Positions 9,652 through 19,350 of a stretch of DNA of 64,000 nucleotides are shown here, in pieces. Every line of letters starts with the position of its first letter. Position 1 is the first letter of the stretch. A model generated the notes under the pieces. The model saw nothing but the letters and a program-made list of their open reading frames with translations. It had not been told where the DNA came from and did no database searches. A program made the translations under genes and the position numbers. Origin of the DNA: Flexivirga alba (GTDB lineage Bacteria; Actinomycetota; Actinomycetes; Actinomycetales; Dermatophilaceae); NCBI RefSeq assembly GCF_042661025.1, contig NZ_JBHSWH010000001.1, positions 3,844,001 through 3,908,000 of the forward strand, written 5' to 3'.

Positions 9652-11603
9652 AGACCGAACACCGCCGACCCCATAGAGGGCTGTCCTACCGGCCGGCGCT
9701 CGACGGCCTGCGCGGTGTGGCCGTCATCGCTGTCCTCGGTTATCACCTGGGCATCCCATGGCTGCACGGGGGTTGGCTCGGCGTCGACGTGTTCTTCGTC
9801 CTGTCGGGTTTCCTGATCACCTCACTGCTACTGCACGAACGCCACGCATGGGGCCGGATCGACCTACCCGGCTTCTGGCTGGCGCGTGCCCGACGGCTCC
9901 TGCCGACGCTCGTCCTCATGCTGCTCTCGGTCTCGGTGGTCGCGGCGGTCTGGGCGCCCGCGTCGCGACGTAGTGCCGACGCCTGGGACATTTTCAGCGC
10001 ATTCTTCTACGTCGCGAACTGGCGTCTCCTGCTGTCGGACGATCAGTACTTCAGTTCGTTGTCGATGCCGTCTCCGGTCGTGCACACCTGGTCGCTGGCG
10101 ATCGAGGAGCAGTTCTACCTGATCTTCCCGCTGCTGCTGATCGTCCTGCTCGCGCTCGCGGCCCGCTCCCGGCGGCGCCACTGGATCGTGGCCGGGGCGC
10201 TCGCCGTACTCGCCGCCCTTTCCGTATGGCGAATGGGCGCTCTCTACGTGCCCGGTGCCGACCCGAGTCGGGTCTACTACGGCACCGACACCCGCGCCTT
10301 CGAGCTGCTCATCGGCGCAGTCGTCGCCGTACTGATGGGCGGTCGCGCCTTCGGTGACCGATCGCGTGAGCGCGATCTCCTCGCCACCGGAATCGATCGA
10401 GTCGCACGGTGGCTCGCGGGGCCGGCGTTGCTCGTCCTGGTGATCGGGTTCATCGTCCTGGACGACGCGTCCGCCATCCCCTTCCGCGGCGGACTCGCCG
10501 TTTTGTGCGTCCTGACGGTTGCCCCGATCGTCGCCGGCGCATCCCGGACCGGATCGGTCATCCAGCGGCTCCTCGCCGCGGAGCCACTGCGCCGAGTCGG
10601 GCTGATCAGCTACGCCCTCTACGTGTGGCACTGGCCGGTGATCGTCTTCCTCAATGACGGTCGGCTGCACTTGCCCGCCATACTGCGCGGCCTCGTCGAG
10701 CTGATCGTCTCGGTCACCCTCGCCTACCTCACCTATCGCTACGTCGAGCGGCCGATCCGGTCCGGTGGGCTCCGCGCGCTGGTTCCGCGCCGACCCCGGA
10801 TGGGACGTCCGATCGCCATCACGGTCGTCGCCGCCCTCACCGTGGCACTCGTCGCCCTGCCGCGGTCCGGTGTTGGCGCGGCTGAAGCCCACGGCAAGGG
10901 CATCCAGGTCACGATTCCGCCGTACCAGCCGTCCAGCACGAAATACTCGGTGTCACTGATCGGCAACTCGATCCCGTCCAGCCTGGCGGACGCATTCCCG
11001 GCCGGCCGGTTCTCCGACCTGACCGTCAGCGCGGACGTCAGCTTCGGCTGTGACCCCTTCGAAGGACAGAAGGTGATCGGCGGCCAGGCACAGCCGGTGC
11101 TCTCCGAGTGCCCGGGCTTCCGTAAGGCGTGGCAGAACGAGCTGCGCCAGTCCCCGCCTGACGTCGCGTTGTTCACCGTCCCGCAGAGCATCACCAGCGA
11201 TATGAAGGTCAACGGCAAGGTGCTGCCTTTCGGCAGCAAGAGCTACCTGCAGTGGCTCAGCGGCATGCTGTCGACGATGCGCAGCGACTCGCTGGCAGCG
11301 GGTTCGAAGCACTTTGCGATCGGAACCCTGAGCTGCCACCGAATGCCCGGCTACACCGAGGACGCACGACACGTCGACGACGACGGCCGGGTGGCGACGA
11401 TCAACGCGCAGGTGCGGCGCTGGGCGTCGTCGACCGGCACGCGAGTTATCGACTTCCACACGTTGCTGTGCGGCAAGGGGTATGCCGACACGATCAACGA
11501 CACTCCGCTGTACAAGGACACATTGCACTACACGTCCGAGTCGGGCGCCGTCGTCTGGGGCTGGCTCGCCCCGCAGCTCCAGCAGATCGTCCGCAAGGGC
11601 TAG
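9648..11603 (+). CDS. Acyltransferase-3/SGNH family acyltransferase with GNS in place of GDS; start uncertain
   Basis: Fourth paralogue, on the opposite strand from the trio. The acyltransferase-3 domain is complete (YRPALDGLRG, LGYHLG, HTWSLAIEEQFYLIFP, YALYVWHWPVI). The SGNH domain ends with DTLHYT, but its first block reads LIGNSIPSSL, so the usual Asp of GDS is Asn while Ser is kept. The first ATG, GTG or TTG codon (GTG 9717) falls inside the conserved block, so the real start is upstream. Options are CTG 9648 (CTGA overlap with the upstream stop), a missing base that fuses it to the previous gene, or a start at ATG 9557 with two Cs missing in the CCCC at 9669-9672. Confidence 0.8.
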   Translation: MKTEHRRPHRGLSYRPALDGLRGVAVIAVLGYHLGIPWLHGGWLGVDVFFVLSGFLITSLLLHERHAWGRIDLPGFWLARARRLLPTLVLMLLSVSVVAAVWAPASRRSADAWDIFSAFFYVANWRLLLSDDQYFSSLSMPSPVVHTWSLAIEEQFYLIFPLLLIVLLALAARSRRRHWIVAGALAVLAALSVWRMGALYVPGADPSRVYYGTDTRAFELLIGAVVAVLMGGRAFGDRSRERDLLATGIDRVARWLAGPALLVLVIGFIVLDDASAIPFRGGLAVLCVLTVAPIVAGASRTGSVIQRLLAAEPLRRVGLISYALYVWHWPVIVFLNDGRLHLPAILRGLVELIVSVTLAYLTYRYVERPIRSGGLRALVPRRPRMGRPIAITVVAALTVALVALPRSGVGAAEAHGKGIQVTIPPYQPSSTKYSVSLIGNSIPSSLADAFPAGRFSDLTVSADVSFGCDPFEGQKVIGGQAQPVLSECPGFRKAWQNELRQSPPDVALFTVPQSITSDMKVNGKVLPFGSKSYLQWLSGMLSTMRSDSLAAGSKHFAIGTLSCHRMPGYTEDARHVDDDGRVATINAQVRRWASSTGTRVIDFHTLLCGKGYADTINDTPLYKDTLHYTSESGAVVWGWLAPQLQQIVRKG

Positions 11604-11621
11604 TGGCGACCCGGTCCCAAA

Positions 11622-14302
11622 TCAGTGTGCCGCGGCGTGCCAGGAGTTGCCGACACCAATGCTGACGTCCAGCGGTACGTCGAGCTCGATCGCGGCACCC
11701 ATCTCGCGCCGGACGATGTCGGCGACCTTCTCCTGCTCCCCCGGCGCGATCTCGATGACGAGCTCGTCGTGGACCTGCAGCAGCATCCGTGACTTCACGT
11801 CGGCAGCCGCCAGCGCGTCACGCACGTGCAGCATGGCCAGCTTCATCACGTCAGCGGCCGAACCCTGGATGGGGGCGTTGAGCGCCATACGCTCGGCGGC
11901 CTGGCGACGCTGCCGGTTGTCGGACGTGAGGTCCGGCAGGTAGCGACGTCGGCCCAGCATCGTCTCGGTGTAACCGGTCTTGCGGGCCACGTCGACGATC
12001 TCGCGCAGGTAGTCACGCACTCCCCGAACCGGGTGAAGTACTCCTCCATCAGGGTCGTCGCCTCGCCCGCGCTGATCGCCAGCTGCTTGGACAGGCCGTA
12101 TGCCGACAGGCCATACGCGAGGCCGTAGGACATCGCCTTGACCTTCGAGCGCATCTCGGCGGTGACGTCTGCCGGCTCGACGGCGAACACCCGTGAGCCG
12201 ACGAACCGGTGAAGGTCCTCACCGCTGCGGAAAGCCTCGATCAAACCTTCGTCGCCGGACAGGTGCGCCATGATCCGCATCTCGATCTGGCTGTAATCGG
12301 CCGACATCAGCGACTCGTAACCGTCACCGACGACGAACGCCTCACGGATGCGGCGACCCTCCTCGGTGCGGATCGGGATGTTCTGCAAGTTGGGGTCGGT
12401 CGACGAGAGCCGGCCGGTCGCTGCGATCGTCTGCTGATAGGTCGTGTGGATGCGTCCGTCGTCGGCGATCGACTTGGTCAGCCCCTCGACGGTCACCCGC
12501 AAGCGTGCCGAATCCCGGTGTCGCAGCAGGGCCTCCAGGAACGGGTGCTCGGTCTTGGCGTAGAGATCGGTCAACGCGTCGGCATCCGTTGTGTAACCGG
12601 TCTTGGTCTTCTTGGTCTTGGGCATGCCGAGCTTGTCGAAGAGCAAAACCTGCAACTGCTTCGGGGAGCCGAGGTTGATCCGCTCGCCCTCGGCCGCCTC
12701 GTAAGCGTCCTCTGCCGCGCGGTCCAGCGCATCGGCATAGTCGCTCTCCAGCCGGTCCAGCAGCTCCGGATCGACGTGGATGCCCACGCGCTCCATCTGC
12801 GCGAGCAGGTCGACCAGTGGCAGCTCCATCTTCGCCAGCAGCTCCGTGCCGCCGGTCTCGGCGACCTCCTCATCGAGCGCGGTGGACAGGTCGAGCACGG
12901 CGCGCGCCTGGACCATCGCTTCCTGGCCCTGGTGGTCGTGGCCGTCCAGCTCGAGCATGCCCTGCGCCGGGTTGTCCTGCTCGGGCCGCAGCTCCCGGCG
13001 CAGGAAGCGCAGCACCAGGTCGGCCAGGTCGTAGGCGCGCTGGTCGGGTCGCACGAGGTATGCCGCCAGCGCCGTGTCGCTCACCAGCCCGGCCAGCGGG
13101 AGGCCCGCGGCATACAGGGCTTGCAACGGGCCTTTCGCGTCGTGGATGACCTTCGGTCGCTCCGGGTCGGCCAGCCACTCGCGCACGGCCTTCTCGGCAT
13201 CCGGCGTCAGCTCCGCCACGTCGATGTATGCCGCCCGCCCGGCGTGCTCGTCACCCGTCGCGACCGCGAGGGCGCGCACGTCGCCGGTGCCGCGCGCCCA
13301 GTCGCCCACGACGTGCAGGCCCGCCCGGTCCTTCGACGTGAGGTTGTCCTTGACCCACGCGGCGACCTCATCGGGCGCCAGCACCGAACCCTCGACCTCG
13401 ACTGCACCTTCAGCTTCCTCGCCGGCTGCTTCCAGCGTCGCGAACAGTCGCTCGCGCAAAACCCGGAACTCCAGCCCGTCGAAGACCTGATGCACCTGAT
13501 CGCGGTCCCACACCTGCCGCTCCAGATCCTCGACCGTGGTGTCGAGTGCCACGTCACGCACCAGCTGGTTGAGCCGGCGGTTGCGCAGCACCCCGTCGAG
13601 ATGCTCGCGCAGCGAGTCGCCCACCTTGCCCTTGATCTCACCGACGTGGTCGACGATGCCGGGCAGGTCGCCATACAGCCCGAGCCACTTGGCGGCGGTC
13701 TTCGCGCCGACGCCGGGCACGCCGGGCAGGTTGTCGGCCTTCTCGCCGACCAGCGCCGCCAGGTCGGGGTAACGCTCGGGCGAGACCAGGTAGCGCTCCT
13801 CGACCTTCGCCGGCGTCATCCGCCACAGGTCGGAAACGCCCTTGACCGGGTAGAGGACCGTGACCTTGTCGGTGACCAGCTGCATCGCGTCCCGGTCACC
13901 GGAGACGATCAGCACCTCGTCGAAGCCCTGCTCCTCCGCCTGCGTCGACAGCGTCGCGATCAGGTCGTCGGCCTCCCAGCCGGTCAGCTCGATGGAGCGG
14001 ATCTTCAGCGCGTCGAGGATCTCGTGGACCAGCGACACCTGGCCCTTGAACTCGTCCGGTGTCTTGGCGCGGCCCGCCTTGTATTCGGCGTATTCCTCGG
14101 CGCGGAAGGTCTGCCGGGACACGTCGAAGCAGACACCGACGTGCGTGGGCTCCTCATCGCGCAGGACGTTGATCAGCATCGAGGTGAAGCCGTAGACGGC
14201 GTTGGTGGGCTGGCCGGTCGTCGTCGAGAAATTCTCGACGGGCAGCGCGTAGAACGCGCGGTAGGCGAGCGAGTGACCGTCGAGGAGAAGGAGGCGTTTC
14301 AC
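11622..14302 (-). CDS. polA: DNA polymerase I (frameshifted at 12022-12025)
   Basis: Repair and Okazaki-fragment-processing polymerase. From GTG 14302, LLLLDGHSLAYRAFYAL opens the 5'-nuclease domain (ISGDRDAMQL, GEKADNLPGVPGVG). A degenerate 3'-5' exonuclease-like region follows, then the polymerase domain with YSQIEMRIMAHLSGD and, in the second frame, NAPIQGSAADVMK and LLQVHDELVIE. The frame breaks at EYFTRFG; GGGGG instead of GGGG on the coding strand (12022-12025) joins it to the C-terminal 130 residues, giving about 893 aa, normal for actinobacteria. The thioesterase gene diverges only 19 bases away. The frame break is probably a sequencing error, since loss of the polymerase active site would be severe. 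Confidence 0.93.
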
Positions 14303-14321
14303 ACATGGCAGCCTATTGGTC

Positions 14322-14777
14322 ATGACCGACAACACGACGCAGTCCCCCACCTCCGCCACGGACCCGGAGCTGCTGCGGCTCTTCAACGACATGAACGCCG
14401 GAACCCTCGGCGAGAAGATGGGCATCACGTTCACCGAGGCGAGCCCGCAGCGCATCGTCGCAACGATGCCGGTCGAGGGCAACAACCAGCCTTACGGCCT
14501 GCTGCACGGCGGCGCGAGCGTCGTGCTCGCCGAGACACTCGGGTCGGTCGGCGCGGCCCTGCACGCGGGCGAGGGACGCATCGCGGTCGGCCTGGACATC
14601 AACGCCACGCACCACCGCGGCGCCCGGTCGGGTCTGGTCACCGGCACGGCCACACCGCTGTCGCTGGGTCGCACCGTTGCGTCATACGAGGTCGTCATCA
14701 CCGACGACCAGGGCAACCGGCTGTGCACCAGCCGCATCACCTGCCTGCTGCGCGACTCGGCGCCGCAGGCGAAGTGA
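14322..14777 (+). CDS. Hotdog-fold thioesterase (PaaI-like)
   Basis: A 151-residue single-domain protein of the PaaI/YbgC-like acyl-CoA thioesterase superfamily. The hallmark block NQPYGLLHGGASVVLAETLGS has the HGG turn and catalytic acidic residue, followed by GLDINATHHR. It likely hydrolyses aryl- or acyl-CoA thioesters in the cytoplasm. ATG 14322 is chosen over TTG 14316. It diverges from polA with 19 bases between start codons, and no clear ribosome-binding site precedes it, so a leaderless transcript is possible. Substrate unknown. Confidence 0.85.
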   Translation: MTDNTTQSPTSATDPELLRLFNDMNAGTLGEKMGITFTEASPQRIVATMPVEGNNQPYGLLHGGASVVLAETLGSVGAALHAGEGRIAVGLDINATHHRGARSGLVTGTATPLSLGRTVASYEVVITDDQGNRLCTSRITCLLRDSAPQAK

Positions 14778-14786
14778 CTCCGGCCG

Positions 14787-15356
14787 CTACTTGGCCAGGG
14801 CAGATTCGCGGGCACGGGCCCGCAGCGACCGGCGACGACGCACCGCGTCGCTCACGACGGAGATGTCGGGGCCGGCCAGGCGACGCCGCAGCGCAGCCGG
14901 TGTCGTGCTGCGCTCGGTGACGACCGCGGAGAAACCCAGCCGGGCGAAGAAGCGGTTGGCGTCACGGCTGCTCGACGGCACACAGGACACCACCTCGGGT
15001 GCACCGATGTGCTCGGCGTATGCCGCGACGGTGGTGAGCAGCGCGGCGGCGATACCTCGCTGGCGCTTGCCCGGCTTGACCCAGAGCACGTCGAGCCAGA
15101 CTGCCAAGGTCTCGTGCAGTGCGGAGACCGGACCCGACATGACGATCGTGTAGCCCACTGGCTCGCTGTCGATGCTGGCGAGATAGATGCGGACATCCGA
15201 GCGGGCACAAGAGCGCACCAGCCGACCGTCACGCAACGCGCGATCCACCTGATCATCGCTGTGCCCTTCGGCGCACTTCGCCTGACGCCACAAGGAGACG
15301 AGCTCCTGCTCGTCTCCTGACGTCATCCGTGTGACCTGCACCGCTGACCTTGCCAC
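14787..15356 (-). CDS. GNAT-family N-acetyltransferase
   Basis: A 189-residue acetyl-CoA-dependent acyltransferase. The core runs from LVSLWRQAK to FFARLGFSAV; the acetyl-CoA-binding segment is VLWVKPGKRQRGIAAALL (motif A, Arg/Gln-x-x-Gly-x-Ala). The strand RIYLASIDSEPVGYTI and the terminal DANRFFARLGF are typical. A basic C-terminal tail follows. GTG 15356 is preferred over ATG 15326 because GGAGG lies 7 bases upstream of it. It converges on the thioesterase gene with a 9-base gap. The acceptor cannot be predicted. Confidence 0.8.
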   Translation of the reverse strand: MARSAVQVTRMTSGDEQELVSLWRQAKCAEGHSDDQVDRALRDGRLVRSCARSDVRIYLASIDSEPVGYTIVMSGPVSALHETLAVWLDVLWVKPGKRQRGIAAALLTTVAAYAEHIGAPEVVSCVPSSSRDANRFFARLGFSAVVTERSTTPAALRRRLAGPDISVVSDAVRRRRSLRARARESALAK

Positions 15357-15462
15357 TTTTGAACCTCCGCCGAATGACCCCGAGCCACACGTGCACGCCG
15401 CAGAATACGCCCTCGGCCTGTCGGTGTCCTGACCGGCGGGCGAACGGCATACGCGCCGCTGA

Positions 15463-16173
15463 TCAGGCGCCCAGGTAGGCCGCCCGCACCGCGTCGTCCG
15501 ACGCCAACTCGGTGCCGGAGCCCTCACGGGTGATGTGTCCGGTCTCCAGCACGTAGGCGCGGTTGGCCAGCTTCAGCGCTTGGTTGGCGTTCTGCTCCAC
15601 GAGCAGCACCGTGGTGCCCTGGTCGTTGACCTCTTTGATGATCCGGAAGATCTGCCGAATGAACTGTGGCGCCAGTCCCATCGACGGCTCGTCGAGCAGC
15701 AGCAGCTTGGGGTGGCCCATCAACGCACGGCCGATCGCGAGCATCTGCTGCTCGCCACCGGACATCGTCCCTCCGTGCTGCTTCTGGCGTTCCTTCAACC
15801 GCGGGAACAGGTCGAAGACACGCTCGAAGTCTTCCGCCATACCGGACTTGTCCTTGCGCGCGAACGCACCCATGTCGAGGTTCTCCATCACCGTCATCGA
15901 CGGGAAGATCCCGCGACCCTCGGGGGTCAGCGAGACGCCCCTCACCACGCGCAGGTGGGCCTTGGTGCTGGAGATGTCTTCCCCATCGAACATGATCGAG
16001 CCGTGCGAGAGCCCCAGCAGGCCGGCGATCGCACGCATCGTCGTCGTCTTGCCGGCACCGTTGGCGCCGATGAGCGAGACGATCTCGCCCTGGTCGACGT
16101 GAATCGTCATGTCGTGGATCGCCTGGATGCGTCCGTAATGGACGCTCACGTCATTCAGCTCAAGCAACGCCAT
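15463..16173 (-). CDS. livF: Branched-chain amino-acid-type ABC transporter ATP-binding protein LivF
   Basis: A 236-residue ATPase energising import by the LivHM channel at the inner face of the membrane. Visible motifs are Walker A GANGAGKTT, signature MSGGEQQMLAIGRAL, Walker B LLLLDEPSMGLAP and the switch His region LLVEQNANQAL. The EQNANQAL block and length are characteristic of LivF rather than LivG. The start overlaps the 3' end of livG by 14 bases, and it is the last gene of the five-gene liv operon. Confidence 0.93.
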   Translation of the reverse strand: MALLELNDVSVHYGRIQAIHDMTIHVDQGEIVSLIGANGAGKTTTMRAIAGLLGLSHGSIMFDGEDISSTKAHLRVVRGVSLTPEGRGIFPSMTVMENLDMGAFARKDKSGMAEDFERVFDLFPRLKERQKQHGGTMSGGEQQMLAIGRALMGHPKLLLLDEPSMGLAPQFIRQIFRIIKEVNDQGTTVLLVEQNANQALKLANRAYVLETGHITREGSGTELASDDAVRAAYLGA

Positions 16174-17062
16174 CGTCGTCGTCCTCCACGCCGAGGTATG
16201 CCGCGATCACGGCGGGGTCCTGTTGGATCTTGGTCGGTATGTCGTCGGCGATCTTCCGGCCGAACTCCAGCACCACGATGCGATCGGTCACACCCATGAC
16301 CAGCTTCATGTCGTGCTCGATCAGCAGAACCGTGTAGCCGTCGGTCCGGATCTGCCGGATGAGCTCCATCAGCTCTTCCTTCTCCGCGGGGTTGAAGCCC
16401 GCCGCCGGCTCGTCCAGGCACAGCAGCTTCGGGTCTGTCGCGAGCGCCCGCGCGATCTCCAACCGTCGCTGGTAGCCGTACGGCAGGCTCCGCGACGGCG
16501 AGGTGGCCTTGTCCGCGATGCCGACGAATTCCAGCAGCGCCATCCCCCGGTCGATCGACTCACGCTCCTCGCGGATGTGCCGCGGAGTGCGAAAGATGGC
16601 GCCGGGCACGCTCGTGCGGTGCCGGGCGTCCAGCCCGACGACGACGTTCTCCAGGGCGGTCATCTCGCCGAACAGCCGGATGTTCTGGAATGTGCGCGCG
16701 ACGCCGGCCCGGGTGATGGCGTGCTTCTTCTTGCCGACGAGCGACTTGCCCTCCATCGTCACGGTGCCGTGCGACGGCTTGTAGACACCGGTCATCGCGT
16801 TGAAGCAGGTGGTCTTCCCGGCACCGTTCGGGCCGATCAGCCCGAGGATCTCGCCGCGCTTGATGTCGAAGGTGACGTGATCCAGCGCAGTCAGACCGCC
16901 GAATTGCACTGTGAGTTCGGTGAGTTCGACCAATGGCTCGCCGACGGCGACGGCGATGTCCCGGTCCGGTGCGACGAGTTCGGCGATCTCCTCATCGGAG
17001 ACCGGCTGGTTGACCTCGATCCCGCCCGGCACCGAGCCCGCAGGCTGTATGGCGTCGCTCAC
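16160..17062 (-). CDS. livG: Branched-chain amino-acid-type ABC transporter ATP-binding protein LivG
   Basis: A 300-residue ATPase partner of LivF. About 45 N-terminal residues precede the usual start of the fold at LVELTELTVQFGGL. Walker A is GPNGAGKTT, followed by CFNAMTGVYKP; the signature region is LPYGYQRRLEIARAL and Walker B LLCLDEPAAGFNP. The terminal IADDIPTKIQQDPAVIAAYL block is LivG-specific. GTG 17062 is supported by AGGAGG about 9 bases upstream and a GTGA overlap with the livM stop at 17059. Confidence 0.93.
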   Translation of the reverse strand: MSDAIQPAGSVPGGIEVNQPVSDEEIAELVAPDRDIAVAVGEPLVELTELTVQFGGLTALDHVTFDIKRGEILGLIGPNGAGKTTCFNAMTGVYKPSHGTVTMEGKSLVGKKKHAITRAGVARTFQNIRLFGEMTALENVVVGLDARHRTSVPGAIFRTPRHIREERESIDRGMALLEFVGIADKATSPSRSLPYGYQRRLEIARALATDPKLLCLDEPAAGFNPAEKEELMELIRQIRTDGYTVLLIEHDMKLVMGVTDRIVVLEFGRKIADDIPTKIQQDPAVIAAYLGVEDDDDGVA

Positions 17063-18258
17063 TGCCCCTCCTCCTTGTGCAACGAGATGGTGCCGGTAGC
17101 CGCCGTTGACGGCGTGCTGGTCGGAGCGTTGCCGACCCAGTCCCGCAGCCGTCGTATGGCGGCCAGCAAGTGGTTGCGAGCCGGAAGCAACCCCTGCGGG
17201 CGGAAGATCATCAGCACGATCAGCACGACACCGAAGATCAGATACTTGTAGTCGGCGATGCCGATGAACCGGTTGGGGATGTACGACACGATGGCGCCGC
17301 CGAGGACGGCACCGAACTTGTTGCCCGATCCACCCATCACCACCGCGGCCAGGAACAGCATCGAGGTCGCGACGTCGAACTTCTGGTTGTTGACGAAGCC
17401 GACCTGCCCGGCGAAGATCGCGCCGGACAATCCGCCGATCGCCGCGCCGGTGCCGAAGGCCCACAGCTTGAACTTGAAGGTCGGCACACCCATTGTCTCA
17501 GCGGCGTCCTCGTCCTCCCGGATGGCAACCCAGGCACGACCGACGCGGGACCGCTCGAGGTTCCCGAGCAGCAGCATCACCACGACGATGATGCCCACCG
17601 TCAGCATGTACCAGGGCGTTCCGTGGCTGTTGTCGAAGATGGCTTTACCACCACTATTACCCGGTGGCGCCCCGACGTTCTGGAAGCCGACGTTGCCGCG
17701 CAGAGCGGGCACGATGCTGGCCAGTAGCCGGATGATCTCACCGAACCCGAGGGTCACGATCGCCAAATAGTCACCGCGTAGTCGCAGCGTAGGTATGCCG
17801 AGCAGCACCCCGAACACCACGGTCACGACCATCGCGAGCGGCAGCGTCCACAGGAACGGGATGTGCACGTAGGTCGAGTCCGTGCTCGTCCAGAGGGCCG
17901 CGACATACGAGCCGACGGCGAAGAATCCGACGTAGCCGAGGTCCAGCAGCCCGGCCTGGCCGACGACCACGTTGAGCCCCAGCGCGACCAGGGCGAAGCG
18001 GGCCATGTCGAAGCAGGCGAGCGGGAAGTCGGTGCCCGGTTCGGTGCTGATGATCGGTGGATTCAGGATCGGCAGGAACAGGACGACCACCGCCACCACG
18101 GCGAGGATCAGCCACTGCTGCCAGCGCTCCAGGCCGTCCCATTTCTCACCCAGCCTGCCGAAGCGTCCGCCCCGGCGGCCGGCCGCCAGCTGCTCGTCCT
18201 GTTGCTCCTGCACCTCGGCGGCTCCGCCCATCGGCGCGCCGCCCATACCAGTCGTCAT
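17059..18258 (-). CDS. livM: Branched-chain amino-acid-type ABC transporter permease LivM
   Basis: A 399-residue inner-membrane permease with about ten membrane segments, pairing with LivH. An N-terminal extension of about 50 residues, rich in Gly, Gln and charged residues, precedes the first segment WLILAVVAVVVLFLP. Conserved LivM blocks include GLNVVVGQAGLLDLGYVGFFAVG, quoted here only in part as residues around 110-130, and WVAIREDEDAAETMGV, the coupling-helix region contacting the ATPases. ATG 18258 overlaps the livH stop (ATGA), which sets the start; an upstream reading to 18351 is not needed. Confidence 0.93.
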   Translation of the reverse strand: MTTGMGGAPMGGAAEVQEQQDEQLAAGRRGGRFGRLGEKWDGLERWQQWLILAVVAVVVLFLPILNPPIISTEPGTDFPLACFDMARFALVALGLNVVVGQAGLLDLGYVGFFAVGSYVAALWTSTDSTYVHIPFLWTLPLAMVVTVVFGVLLGIPTLRLRGDYLAIVTLGFGEIIRLLASIVPALRGNVGFQNVGAPPGNSGGKAIFDNSHGTPWYMLTVGIIVVVMLLLGNLERSRVGRAWVAIREDEDAAETMGVPTFKFKLWAFGTGAAIGGLSGAIFAGQVGFVNNQKFDVATSMLFLAAVVMGGSGNKFGAVLGGAIVSYIPNRFIGIADYKYLIFGVVLIVLMIFRPQGLLPARNHLLAAIRRLRDWVGNAPTSTPSTAATGTISLHKEEGQ

Positions 18259-19262
18259 GCGCGCACCTTCGCCAAGTTGGATCCCAGGATGCCTTCCGGC
18301 CGGACCATCAGCACCAGCACCAGAACCACGAAGCAGACGACGTCGGTCCACTGCGCGTCACCGAGCAGATACTGCCCGTAGTTGCCGATGACACCCAGCA
18401 ACAGGCCGCCGAGCAGCGCACCGCGGATGTTGCCGATGCCACCGAGGACGGCGGCGGTGAATGCCTTGATGCCGAGGATGAAGCCACCGTTGTAGATGAC
18501 GCCGGACGGCACCTTCATCACGTAGAAGAGTGCACCGACACCTGCGAGCAAACCGCCGATCACGAAGGTCGACATGATGATGCGTTCCTTGTTGACGCCC
18601 ATCAGGGTCGCCGTGTCCGGGTCCTGCGCCACCGCGCGGATACCGCGGCCGAGGCGGGTCCGCCGGATGAACTGGTCGGTCCCGACCATCATCAGCACCG
18701 CCGCGATCACGATCGTCAGCTGCTGGCTGTCGATGATCGAGCCGAACACGTTGAAGATCGCCTTCGGCTGGAACATGATCACGGCCGGTTCGGCGTTCGA
18801 CTTGCGCCAGTTGAAGAAGATGTACTGGATCGCGAAGGATGCACCGATCGCACTGATCAGGTACGCCAGCCGGGAGGCACCGTGATCTCGCAGTGGCTTG
18901 TACGCGACGCGTTCGACGATCAGAGCGACGATGGCCGAGACCACCATCGCCGCGATGCATGCCAATAACAGGTCGCCGATGATCGCTATGAGCGACAAGT
19001 TGGGTGTGTTGGGTCCGAACCCCAACGCCGACAGTGTGAAGACCACGGCGTACGCACCGGAGATGAAGACCTCCGAGTGCGCGAAGTTGATGAGGTTGAG
19101 CACGCCGTAGACCAGCGTGTAACCGAGGGCGACGAGCGCGTAGATCGCGCCGAACGTCATACCGTCGAAGGTCGCGGTCCAGAAGTTCTGGGCCAGGTAA
19201 CTCCAGTTGAACTGGATCCAGCTGCTGTCGGCGGTCGCGAGGCTGGTGACAAGACCGTGCAC
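18255..19262 (-). CDS. livH: Branched-chain amino-acid-type ABC transporter permease LivH
   Basis: A 335-residue permease with about eight membrane segments. The diagnostic block GMTFGAIYALVALGYTLVYG is followed by LINFAHSEVF, and ALRAVAQDPDTA-type coupling sequence appears as IRAVAQDPDTATLMGV. It starts at GTG 19262 after the binding-protein gene with an 88-base gap. It forms the heterodimeric channel with LivM. Confidence 0.93.
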   Translation of the reverse strand: MHGLVTSLATADSSWIQFNWSYLAQNFWTATFDGMTFGAIYALVALGYTLVYGVLNLINFAHSEVFISGAYAVVFTLSALGFGPNTPNLSLIAIIGDLLLACIAAMVVSAIVALIVERVAYKPLRDHGASRLAYLISAIGASFAIQYIFFNWRKSNAEPAVIMFQPKAIFNVFGSIIDSQQLTIVIAAVLMMVGTDQFIRRTRLGRGIRAVAQDPDTATLMGVNKERIIMSTFVIGGLLAGVGALFYVMKVPSGVIYNGGFILGIKAFTAAVLGGIGNIRGALLGGLLLGVIGNYGQYLLGDAQWTDVVCFVVLVLVLMVRPEGILGSNLAKVRA

Positions 19263-19350
19263 GAAGGGGCTCCTAGCCGATCGGAAGACACGAGAGTTCG
19301 CCGATGGTCACGGGCAGGAGGTCCCGCGACCATCGGCGAATGGCAAACCG

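Noticed and set aside
11622..12020. Separate small polymerase-domain protein
   Set aside because: It is the C-terminal end of PolA after a single-base frame break; the joined protein has normal length and continuous homology.
12209..14920. 903-codon open frame opposite polA
   Set aside because: It is the antisense shadow of polA; it has low-complexity His/Gln/Arg/Leu composition and no recognisable domain.
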